Below are positions 46,976 to 58,179 of a stretch of DNA of 64,000 bases, piece after piece. A model generated the notes under the pieces. That model searched no databases. It was given only the letters and a program-made list of their open reading frames with translations, and was not told the DNA's origin. Position numbers and translations under genes: made by a program. Positions within the stretch are counted from its first letter, which is position 1; every line of letters begins with the position of its first letter. The stretch is from Taenia hydatigena (taxonomy: Eukaryota > Platyhelminthes > Cestoda > Cyclophyllidea > Taeniidae), in contig JADWOT020000001.1 in the NCBI GenBank assembly GCA_036345935.2, positions 10,650,192-10,714,191 on the forward strand, given 5' to 3'.

Positions 46976-49681
46976 CGGATTGTGAAACGATGCGTACGTA
47001 CGGATCGGCTCTCAACTGCTTAGACAATATTCCTTCACATTTTGCGTGCTGGCTTTTAGGCGCCACGCACTTGCGCATCTGTCTTTATCGAAAAACGCGT
47101 TGCTGTTCCGAGTCGCGTACAGCAGCGAATTTGCGGTTCTTTCTTGCGACTTATTTATAAAACGAGAATAATAAGGTCACCCAGTTGCGAGGAAAGCAAA
47201 GCTGCATTAGTCAAGCAAAACAAACTGTCGGTTTCCTGACTAGAATGAAGCGGTGGGGAAATGCAAGAAGGGCTTCCTGCTCTGGGTGCAGAGTAGCCTA
47301 GGATACATCGCATAATCCCCTCTTACCCTTTGGTCATCTCCACTGCATTCTATTCTATTCTATTCGATTCTCCTCTACTTGAACTATCCAAAGTCTCAGA
47401 AGCTTGACACCCACAACTCACAATTCTAAATTAATTCAGGTCACTACTCCAACATGGTTGCAAATCGTCACATGCGGTTCATCAATGGACCAATCTGATC
47501 AGTGCCCAGACTTCAGCATTCCATCATCGTGTACTTCCACTCATGAAATGCTCTGTTCGTATCTGTGCACCGAAACGGTTCACCAATCCCCAATTTCGGG
47601 GAGACAAGGTAGCATGCGGGTCTCCCGAGACACACCGAATGTTACGACTGGAGAGAGACAGAAGTGCACAAAGCATCACGAGTATCAACATCCGATGGGC
47701 GTATTTCACCGATGGGAAAGAAGGTGTCATCAAAGTCATCACAGGTAGACAACAAAATGCTGCATCCAATAATATAACCGGACGATTCTGCCTTTAAAAT
47801 TGTGTTGGTATTAAGATGCCCCTATTTCCTACGAAACATAAAACGATGGCGCTTACATTGGTACGCAAAGTATGCTGGCAGGTTAGCCGACCTACTGCGT
47901 TTAGTTAAATGTCTTCCACTTAGAGGAGAACTGGGAGCCGAAAGGACATGTGCACCTGCATGATCTTACCACTTCAACGTTTTCAACACTATTTCTTCAC
48001 AAAAGTCAGTCAGTGCACACGGTGATGGTAGCATTATCTAAGGCGCAGAAATCTTGCTTCCATTTTATTCCTCCTCTTCGCTGCACCTTCTCCAAACAAC
48101 AAATTGGAGGGCACATCAAACAAATTTACGTGCCAGGGGTGGAGGCAATCCGCCTGAATTGATACCTCCTTCAAAGGAACGTATTTATGCGCACAATGTT
48201 TCGCGAGATGAGATGGATGGATGCTGCCATTTGTATGAGGCATAACAGTATCCTTGATATCACCCATCTAACGCTATTTTGGAGAGCCGATATTGAATAA
48301 AGGACTGGTGATGCTGCGTTCTGATGTTAAACGCTAACCTCCGTAGTCAAAAGCACTCGTTCAACGTCAGCCAAAAGTGCTTGAACAAGGCTGCTACTGC
48401 TACTGGTTGTGGCGTGTTGGTGGTTGCCTTAGTCCAAATGAAAGACAAACAATTAAAACGCCCTTCGCCAGGATTGCAACTAAAGGTCACGTCTTCAGAC
48501 TGCATGGGGGGGAAAGAGGTAGGTTGGTAGATCCTGGCTCATTAAACACCCAGAGACCAATGAAAAATAAAAGTGTCAATTTCAACACTAGTTTGCTCCC
48601 GCATTTTTTCTGCAAAAAAGGCAGTAGGAAAAATAGTACCATAACAAATGAAGAACCACCCCATACCCCATAACACCAATACGAAATTAACGTTCCATTT
48701 CGGTGAAAAGTGGGTGTGCAGTAGATAAAGAGTCTCTTTTCCAAAAGTAGTGGTACAATATTCATACAAATGTCATTAATGTCTCCCGAGGACTGTCGCA
48801 TCTTACTTCCTTAGGAATGGGCGGAGGGCCTAAACAAAGGTGACAATTTGGGAAAGTCAACAGATATCATTCCAGAAAATTGTCTCAATCAGTAGCATTC
48901 ATTTACCAAAGGGTGATGGTTTTGAAACAGACACATCCAAAAACACAAAGAATTTTGGATTAAACAAAGGAACACTTCCTTGAATTACCACCAGCCAACG
49001 TGCCAATAAAAGCAGTCGTGCTACAGTGGTAAGTTGCCCTGGAAAATAACGAGATGGGGAATTAAAGTTTCAAAGCTCAAGTAAGTCATTGAAGTTAAAT
49101 TGAGTGCTCAAAATGAATTCGACACACTTCTTGAACTGCCTTCCTTGAAGGCAAATAAAATGCGGCAGTAGGCTGAAGAAGGTGAAGTGGAAGTGGGAAA
49201 GAATGGAGGATTGGTGAATGAAGAACTGAACGAAGACCCACGACATACTGGACTTGCATTCAAAAGCTTCGTTTAAACCCGCTCCCGATGAAATCCAACA
49301 GATAGGAAGTACGGGAAGTGTTGGAAGAAGGAGAAAGGGGATGATAGGATAACATCTCATAGACACTTTGTCCACCTGCTGACAGCTGATTGTTCGCTTA
49401 AACATAATCACCAGAGATACACTTTGACAGCAGGGGGAGGCTAGGAAGTACAGAAACAAGTGATCCAAGCGAAATTCAGCATCGCATTTAGAAACGCTGA
49501 ACCGGAAAGGGATGTAGAAAAACAAGAGTGAAACAGGTCCTTTTCAAAGAAGGCTAGAAAGAATAAGAATAGTGCGAAAATTTGGGGAAGCATCAACAAT
49601 TGAAAAATTCCCTAAAGCGACAGCGATTGAGATAAATGGGAGGAAGTTAGACATATTTCATAAGACATTCAGCGTGGAAGA
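46976..49681. other. Gene-free stretch
   Basis: Contains a short ATTCT repeat at 47346-47372. Otherwise there are only unsupported frames: 47543-47797 plus, 48054-48245 plus and 49070-49525 minus (151 codons). The last lies downstream of the spermidine synthase exons on their strand and could belong to the 3' region, but I have no evidence for that. Confidence 0.4.
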
Positions 49682-52600
49682 CAAAAACTTGCCCGGATAG
49701 GAAAATTTAGCACAACAAAGAGGTAAACAAGTAGGTGAATGAACCGCTGATGATCTAGTGGTCGTGCATACTCCAATCCCACCAACAGAGAGACACCGCG
49801 ACTAGGTTCCTGTGACATGGTGTTGAGGTTGGAAACAACCTTCAAAAGAAGCAGCAGTGGCTTATGCTATGAAGTACATCGTAGTTACGTTTATTGAAGC
49901 CTTCCCTAAGCGGCGCCAAAATACGATACTAAGAGTAGAGAGTGAGGAAATAATGATTGAAGAGTGTTGAATTGAGGTAAGAGACAAGCGAAAATATGCT
50001 CATGGCTGAAGAATGCGCAAGCAAAAGCAATGTTGGCAAGAAATAAAAAGTAGGCAAATTAGAATAAAAGTTGGACGCGAAAAAAGCGCTAAAATAATTT
50101 ATTGCTGGTGTGGCGGTGAAGGATTCGAGAAAAATAGGGGATGTAATAGTCTCCATGTGGGCAGAGGGGGATAGAAGAGAGGGACCAAATGTTTTAGTAT
50201 CATTTGGCACTGGGGAAAGGGTGAAGAGTGAATGGAAACGTGCGCCAAGTGAATTCGGTTTAATCACTATTGTTTGGTTGATTGGTAGATGCACAGGTGT
50301 AAATGTGATCGCAGACCTGCATCGGCTGGTGAATGACTGTCTGCATGGATACAAAACGAGTCCCTCCATTGACTTTTCAACGAAATTCGTAAACAAATAA
50401 GAAGCAAAGCAAGTGCTTCCTCGAATAGATATCCAGTAATTGCAGGAAGAAACTCACATCCTCATAGCACTTGGGCAATGCAAATGCAGCTTTATGCACT
50501 GCCTTGGTGTAGAATTTGCAGTCTGCCGGCGGCTCGCGAGACGCCTCGCTGAGATTGATGTTCTGCATTCACAAATCAGCGATAAATTTGCACCCAAACG
50601 TGTTCACTCTCAGGTCAGAAAACAGGCAATAGCGTGCTAGTCACTTACCTCATTTTTGCATGCGATAACATAGCCAAGATGGCCAGAAGTGTAGGTTGGA
50701 ATGATGTTGTAGGCATAAGCCACATTCGGGAATACATCCCTACAGAAGCCTACCATTTTTTGAATAATGGGCAGATCCAGAAACAGACTTTCACCTGTGT
50801 GAAGCAAGTACGAGTCACATGTAGCAAGTCATGATGTGGAATTAAGACACCTAGCTACAATTTAGAAACAACCAACAGGAATTTCAACGTTGCTGACGCC
50901 AAAGTATTGATCGGACATGAATGCAAAAGCCTCAGTTCGCCTTCTGGACGTCTGCATGAGAGGGACTCTCAGGTACAGAGGTTCAGAGTACCAAAGAAAT
51001 GAAGGAAGACAAAGCCGACTTGGACTCAAAACATAGCTTAAAGTGCTACATAGAATTCGTGCATGCGAAATCCTCAAACCCATCGAACCAATGACTCAGC
51101 AACTTTGGGTGGCATAGCAATTAACTTTGATCTACTTAAAGATAACACAAGAGCGCAACCGGTTTAGAGGAGACGGTTGACGTAGTTATGAAGATAATCT
51201 GATCAGGCTGGACCTTTTGAATTTACATACGGGTTCCTTTCGTTGCTAGATGTAGCCCCTTACCCCATTTGCACACGAAAGTACCCCACCATCTAACAAA
51301 TACCTCACGACCATCCTCCAAACAGAACAATTTTCCACTCTGCCTATCCTGGCACTGGGCATGAGCTAACGCCGCATATTCGTACATGCTCGCCTCCATG
51401 AACAACTATGCCGTGTTCAGCGGCATTGCAGAAGGACTCCTCCATTGTGCAACATCAAGACAGGCCTCTGCGTTTGAGTGTTTCACGCATTGCCCGAAAG
51501 TTAACAAGAATAGCTGTGCGGCATGCTGAAAGCCAACGTGAACACAACCAGATTTACAACCGACTGGATTTGAAACGGTAATACTATCCAACCATCTTAC
51601 CACCAAGTGGCTGAATATTCTATCAGCGTAGCATGCTGGGCCTAAAGTCCTCTGCAGATACAGGTAGACATCCGTGGATTTAAATTTTACATCAGCTTTG
51701 ACAAGAAACTTGTCCCTGCATCATTATCGCTCGCCATATTAACTGGCGACGTCTGGACTGCTGCAGTGGACACATTCTCCAATTGATACCGTGCGTAGAA
51801 CCACCACGACATGATCCCTCTTTGGCAAGTGCGCAAGAGCCCCAGTTTAACCTAATCGACTCTTTCGTGTTTCAAAGCTTACCTCTCAGCAGTTTCGAAA
51901 ACGCTCACATTAATGACTTTGAAACACCTGAAATTCTTACACTCTATGTGGAAATAGAATGAAACTGACATTCAGAAATGGTGGAGTCACAACTCACACT
52001 TCAGTTCGGGACTTTGGTTGCGTGAAACGCAGCAGATGACATCTGCTTGCCTCTTAAACATCTGAGGAAGCCGAACGGGAGAACAACTTTGATGCATCAC
52101 AAGCAGAATTGCCTTACTCGAAAAGGAACCAGGTCCATGGGCGAATTTTAGGCAAATGGATTATCGGGGAGGGAAATACACCTCTCCCTCAAATCGTTGA
52201 CCGAATATGTGAATATAAGCAATATTCGCCTCATTTTCAAGCACTCAAAGAAATCTTAGCTGCATTTCTCCGAATTCAGAAGAGACTATGAAAGGGCGGG
52301 ACGCATGCTTCATCTCATGCCATTTAAATGATTAGCAACCGCGTATAGGCGAATAGAAAGCTCCAGACGTAGATCAATCAAAATGAATGCCTTCGGCCGT
52401 CTACTGAAAGCAACAGACGTCCCTGTCTACTCTTTTCGTGCTAAATCAGAAAAACTACTTCAAGTTGTAAAAAACCAGCAATCAATTCCAAACTAGTCCA
52501 CTTCAAAACCAAAAACAATTTTAAACTGACGACGGAGGAAGATCTGTGTATTTCCATTTCCTAACATGATAATTGGAGGCGGTCATAAACTCACCCTGAT

Positions 52601-53511
52601 TACAAATGATTCCGTCATCCGTAAGCGCTTGACTCAGCAGTTGGAAGTATTCCTTGTTAAAGAGTGGAGTGGAAGGACCTGTTAGAAAACAAGAGGGATC
52701 GGTAAGTTTGCCTGATAACACGTTCTGCACAAGGATCTCTGAGGCCAGTCGATCAACTTAAACGGTTTCTGGTAGCATTTATTTTTGCTGTGCATTCTCC
52801 AGTCCAAGATGTTTTACTTTACCAGTAATCAAGTGAATCATGGGACTGTGACGTGTGAGATCGCTTGACAGACTTTGTGCGATAACATGTTACACCAACA
52901 ACCAACCCACTCCGCTTTACCTCTTTCTCCCAGTTTACCGTCAGCATTTCCAGTCTTTCGGCCTTTCTAGGTCACTGTAGACAAGTGCTATTTATACACT
53001 TCTGTTGCATAAATTTACAACACTGGTTGATAAACACAACTTCCTCCTAGTTTCTAAACACCGTGATAGTTGGACTACTACACGAATTCTAAGGTAAACA
53101 CTTACCTTCGAAGGATGCCAAGCTTGTATTTGAGGAGGAAGAAAAGATGGTTGAGATTTGGAAAAACCTTTGGCATTAGACTTTATGAATAAAAATTAAG
53201 CTCTACTCAACAAAAGCAGGTAAAACGATTGCATTTAAGAGACATGCACAATCCAGGACCCGTTCCTACCACTGTTTTGGCACATTTATGGTCCCATCGC
53301 CCAAGGTGTGAACGTGACTTGATGTCACTCTCAGGGTGCCTGAGGGCCGTAGTAATGCTTATCAAAACGACTTAGGGGTCAATGCTGGTTGCCGCACGGT
53401 GACCACGCAGCCATGGCAATGGGATCGTGTCCCGGGTTAGAGGTCCCCAAACTGCATAGCAAGCGCATATGAAGCTATAATCAGACGCCCTTAGCGTTTC
53501 TGGAACAAGAC
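49682..53511 (-). repeat. Tandem duplication, distal copy (B), ~3.8 kb
   Basis: Direct repeat of 53512-57003. Both copies begin at an ACAAAA-(N)-TTGCCCGGAT word and end at TTAGCGTTTCTGGAACAA. This copy contains spermidine synthase exons 5B, 4B and 3B and some extra sequence (around 51110-51200 and 51750-52100) that copy A lacks. Copies look about 88-92% identical by eye. Confidence 0.88.
50458..52678 (-). CDS. SRM: Spermidine synthase, distal alternative exons 3B-5B
   Basis: A second complete set of the C-terminal exons, on the same strand and further downstream: 3B 52678-52595 (84 nt), 4B 50794-50649 (146 nt) and 5B 50562-50458 (105 nt). All have the same GT-AG sites and phases as set A. 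3B encodes GPSTPLFNKEYFQLL. 4B keeps a near-canonical substrate loop (IIPTYTSGHLGY; many spermidine synthases have IPTYPSGQIGF). 5B encodes AVHKAAFALPKCYED, like the conserved end of the family. Exon 3B differs from 3A at one synonymous site only. After 5B a consensus donor (GTGAGT) suggests another terminal exon that I could not place; without splicing the frame stays open 26 codons to a stop at 50377. AATAAA on the minus strand at 49895-49890 could serve polyadenylation. Because 4B and 5B are closer to the family than 4A and 5A, this set may encode the catalytic enzyme. Confidence 0.78.
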
Positions 53512-56500
53512 AAAATTTGCCCGGATGGGAAAATTTAGCACAAAAAAAGGGGTAAACGAGCGGGTGATTGGACCGCAGATGATCTAGTGGTCGTGCACAC
53601 TCCAATCCCACCAACAGAGAGACACCGCGACTAGGTTCCTGTGACATGGTGTTGAGGTTGAAAATAACCTTCAAAAGAAGCAGTAATTACTTATGCTATG
53701 AAGTACATCGTAGTTGCGTTTATTGAAGCCTTCCCTAGGCGGCGCCAAAATACGATACTAAGAGTAGAGAGTGAGGAAATAATGATTAAAGAGTGTTGAA
53801 TTGAGGTGTACCAAAGTGCTTACCGACTTCTCGGAGGAGGTAAGGGACAAACGAAAATGTGCTCAAGGCTGAAGAATGCGCAAGCAAAAGTAATGTTGGC
53901 AAGAAATAGAAAGCGCTAAAATAATGCATTGCTGGTGTGGCGGAGCAGGATTTGACGAAAATAGGGGATGTAATAGTCTCCATGTGGGCAGAGGGGGATA
54001 GAAGAGAGGGACCAAATTTTTAGTATCAATTAGCACTGGAGAAGGAGTGAAGAGTGAATGAAAATGTACGCCAAGTGAATTCGGGTTAATGACCATTGTT
54101 TAGTTGATTGATAGATGCACAGGTGTAAATGTGGCCGCCGACCTACATCGGCTGGTGGATGACTGTCTGGATGGATGCAAACAAGTCCCTCCATTAACTT
54201 TTCAACAAAATTCGTAAACAAATAAATAGCAAAGTAGGCAGTGCACCAAGATTCAAGTGCTTATTGGACTACAGTTGCTTCCCCGAATTGATACCCAGTA
54301 ATAGCAGGAAGAAACTCACATCCTCGTAGCACTTGGGCAATGCAAAGGCAGCTTCATGCACTGCCTTGGTGTAGAATTTGCAGTCCACCGGCGGCTCGCG
54401 AGACGTTTCGCTCAGATTGATGTTCTGCATTCACAAATCAGCGATAAATTTGCACCCAAACGTGTTCACTCTCAAGTCAGACAACAGGCAATAGCACGTT
54501 AGTCACTTACCTCATTTTTGCATGCGATAACATTGCCAGAGTGGCCAGAAGTGAAGGCTGGAACGATGTTGTAGGCATAAGCCACATTCGGGAATACATC
54601 CCTGCAGAAGCCTACCATTTTTTGAATAATGGGCAGATCCAGAAACAGACTTTCACCTGTGTGAAGCAAGTACGAGTCACATATAGCAAGTCGTGATGTG
54701 GACTTAAGAGGTCTAGCTACAATTTCAAGACAACTAACAGGGATTTCAATGTTTCTGACACCAAAATATTGATCGGACATGAATGCAAAAGCTCCCAGTT
54801 CGCCTTCTGGACGTCTGCATGAGAGAGCCTCTCCGGTACGGGGATTCAGGGGATCAAAGAAATGAGGGAAAACAAAATCGAATGGGACTTAAACTATAGC
54901 TTGAAGTGATACATAAAATTCGCACATGCGAAATCCCAAAGCCATCGAACCAATGACTCTGCAACTTTAGTTGGCATTGCAATTAGCTTGGATCTACTTA
55001 AAGATAACACAACAGCGCAGGCTGACCTTTGAATATGCATACGAGTTCCTTTGTTTGTTAGATGTAGCCCCTTGCTCCATTTGTACGCAAAAGTACCCCA
55101 CCATCTAACAAATATCCTACGACCATCCTCCAAATAGAACAATTCGTCGCTCTGCCTATCCTGGTACCAAGCATGAGCTAACGCCGCATATTCGCACATT
55201 CTCGCCTCCATGAACAGTTATGCCGTGTTCAGCGGTACTGCAGAAGAATTCCTCTATTGTGCAACATCAAGACAGGCCTCTAAGTTTAGATGTTGCACGC
55301 ATTGTCCAAAACTTAACAAAGATAGCTGTGCTGTATGCTGAAAGCCAACGTGAACGAACCCGGATTTACAGCCGACTGGATTTAAACCGGTAATACTATC
55401 CAACCATCTTACCACCAAGTGGCTGAATGTTCCATCAGCGTAATATGTTGGGCCTAAAGTCTTCCGTAGATACAGGTAGACATTCGTGAGTTTGGATTTT
55501 ACGTTAGGTTTGACAGGAAACTTGGCCCCGCATCATTATCACTTGTCATATTTACTAGCGACGTCTAGATTGCTGCAGTGGACACATTACTCGAAAAGAA
55601 AACAGGTCCGTAGGCGACTTTTTAGGCAAATAAATTATCGGAGAGGGAAATATACCCCTCACTCAAATCATTGGCTAAATACGTGACTATAAGCAATTTT
55701 AGCCTCATTTACAAGCACTCAAAGAAATCTTAGCCGCATTTCTCCAAATTTCATGCCATTTAAGTGACCAGCAACTGCGTATAGTCGAATAGAAAGCTCC
55801 AGACGTAGATCAATCAAAATGAATGCCTTCGGCCGTCTACTGAAAGCAACAGACGTCCCTGTCTACTCTTTTCGTGCCAAATCAGAAAAACTTCTTCAAA
55901 TTGTAAAAAACCAGCAATCAATTTCAAACTAGTCCACTTCAAAACCAAAAACAATTTTAAAATGACGACGGAGAAAGATCTATGTATTTCCATTTCCTAA
56001 CATGATAATTGGAGGCGGTCATAAACTCACCCTGATTACAAATGATTCCATCATCCGTAAGCGCTTGACTCAGCAGTTGGAAGTATTCCTTGTTAAAGAG
56101 TGGAGTGGAAGGACCTGTTAGAAAACAAGAGGGATCGGTAAGTTTGCCTGATAACACGTTCTGCACAAGGATCTCTGAGACCAGTCGATCGACTGAAACG
56201 TTTTACGGTAACGCCTATTTTCGCTGTGTATTTTCCAGTCCAAAATGTTTCACTTCACCAGTAATCAAGTTAATCATGGGACTGTGGCGTGTGACGTGTG
56301 ATGACAGACTGTATCATCAAAATATCCAAGCATGAGACTTTGTGCGACAACATGTCACACCAACAACCAGCCTACTTCGCTTTCCTCCTCGCCGAGTTTA
56401 CCATCAACATTTCCAGTCTTCCGGCCTATCTAGGTCACTGTGGATAAGTGCTATTTATACACTTCTGTTGCATAAATTTACAACACTGGTTGACAAACAC

Positions 56501-57003
56501 AACTTCCTCCTAGTTTCTAAACACCGTGACAGTTGGATCACTACACGAATTCTAAGATAGCCACTTACCTTCGAGGGATGCAAAGCTTGTATTTGAGAGG
56601 GAAGAGAAGATGGTTTAGATTTAAAGAAGTGTTCTGCGTTAGACTTCATGAATAAAAATGAAGCAAAGAGTGGAGGGGAGTCACAATGCCAAGACCACAT
56701 CGCATTAACGCTCTACTCAGTAAAAACAGGTGGGAAAATTGTATTTTAGAGACACGCACAATGCAGGACCCGTTCCTACCACTGTTTTGACGCATTTGTG
56801 GTCCCATCGCCCAAGGTGTGAACGTGACTTGATCTCACTCTCAGAGTGCCTGAGGGTCGTAGTAATGCTTATCGAAACGACTTAGGGGTCAATGCTGGTT
56901 GCCGCATGACAATGGGATCATGTCCTGGGTTAGTGGTCTCCAAATTGCAGAGCAAGCGCATATGAAGCTATAATCTGACGCCCTTAGCGTTTCTGGAACA
57001 AAA
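53512..57003 (-). repeat. Tandem duplication, proximal copy (A), ~3.5 kb
   Basis: Direct repeat of 49682-53511, containing exons 5A, 4A and 3A. The junction between copies is at the ACAAGACAAAATTTGCCCGG word near 53508-53525, so the units abut with no spacer. A shared ACAAAA word at the unit ends could be the microhomology used in the duplication. Confidence 0.88.
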
Positions 57004-58179
57004 CATGTGCGGAGCATTGAGTGTTAAAGCTTGAGCTAAAGCTTGCCATCATTTGCACGCACAGCAAAAAATGACAAATCTGCTATGCAATACAAGGACA
57101 GATTGAAATGTAGCAAATCCAAAAATGCAGACATCCCATTCCACATCGAGTTTAAAATTAAGTGGTGTCAGAATTATACCGATATTACCTCCTCCTTATA
57201 CAGAGAAAGTGGTTTCGATGGATATGTCTACTGAATCCACGAAAAAAGTCAAGTTGGCGTGAGTAATGCCTCATTAACACTACAGAACATCGTACGGTAG
57301 CGGTTTAGGAGACATTACAAAGGCGTCAAAGCAACAAAATATGGGTTCTTATATTAAATTATTGAATATTAAGCGAAAAAAACATTGGTAACTGTCATGC
57401 GAACGTACTTCTGAAGTAGTACCATTGAATGAATGCCGAAAAACTACTATTTTTATAATCTGGTGAGAGATGTGACTGTAAGGTTAGTAGGAGCCCCATA
57501 AAAGGGCAATCAACTCAATTAGTTAGGTGGACACAAAGCTTAAAGAGAGCTCTAACACTGTTAGTGCATGGTGGCAAATAAGTGAAGACAACCACCTACC
57601 ACCGGGATCGGTGGAGTCTGTGATAATGACATCATACTTCTCCCCCTTGGTTGCGTGCTCCTTCAGAAAAGCGAAGCCATCAGCAACATGAACGGAGACC
57701 TTGGGGTGGTCCAGGCCCGACGCAGTAAAGGGAAGATACTTGCGAGACAGGTCGAGCACCATACTATCGATCTCTACGAGGTCGACGTGTTGCACACACT
57801 GATGTCGAACGACCTCCCTTGCGACACCACCGTCGCCGCCACCGATGATTAGAACGCGGCGTGGGTTAGGGTGCACGCTCAGAGGGATGTGGGCAATCAT
57901 CTCCTGGTAGAAAGCTTCATCCCTTTCGGTCAGCTGGATACGTCCATCAAGTACCAGGACGCGTCCGTATGTCGCACTGAAAATAAAGTGGTGATAACTA
58001 GTCCCACTTATTAAAATTAAGCAGCAATAAGTAGAATGGAAAATGAACCTTTCGAAGATGAGAACATCCTGAAACTCGGATTTATCCTTGAATAAGACCT
58101 CATTGACCTCAAGGCTGAGGGCCTGACCGGGGGAACCAGAGTACACTTCAGAAAACCACCCCTTCAATGTGGAATTCAT
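54320..58179 (-). CDS. SRM: Spermidine synthase, exons 1-2 plus proximal exons 3A-5A
   Basis: Transfers the aminopropyl group of decarboxylated AdoMet to putrescine to make spermidine, a cytosolic step of polyamine synthesis. Exons: 1 58179-58049, 2 57976-57600, 3A 56114-56031, 4A 54656-54511, 5A 54424-54320. All introns are GT-AG with compatible phases, giving 281 codons (human enzyme about 302 residues). Exon 1 encodes MNSTLKGWFSEVYSGSPGQA. Exon 2 has TYGRVLVLDGRIQLTERDE, the AdoMet-type GGGDGG, EIDSMVLDLSRKYLP, VHVADGFAFL and the catalytic ITDSTDP. Exon 4A has the substrate loop altered to IVPAFTSGHSGN. After 5A a GTGAGT donor suggests another exon; unspliced, the frame stops at 54269. The minus-strand AATAAA at 53724-53719 may end a short transcript. 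The start is the ATG at the family's usual N-terminus. A second set of exons 3-5 lies downstream. Confidence 0.87.
57004..57599 (-). other. Intron 2 of spermidine synthase, unduplicated part
   Basis: Sequence between the edge of the tandem duplication and exon 2. Only short unsupported frames. The duplication breakpoint therefore lies inside intron 2, which left exons 1 and 2 single. Confidence 0.6.

Noticed and set aside
49070..49525. Terminal exon of spermidine synthase downstream of exon 5B
   Set aside because: An acceptor-like site and short open end exist near 49140, but the resulting residues match nothing in the family, so the terminal exon is left unplaced.
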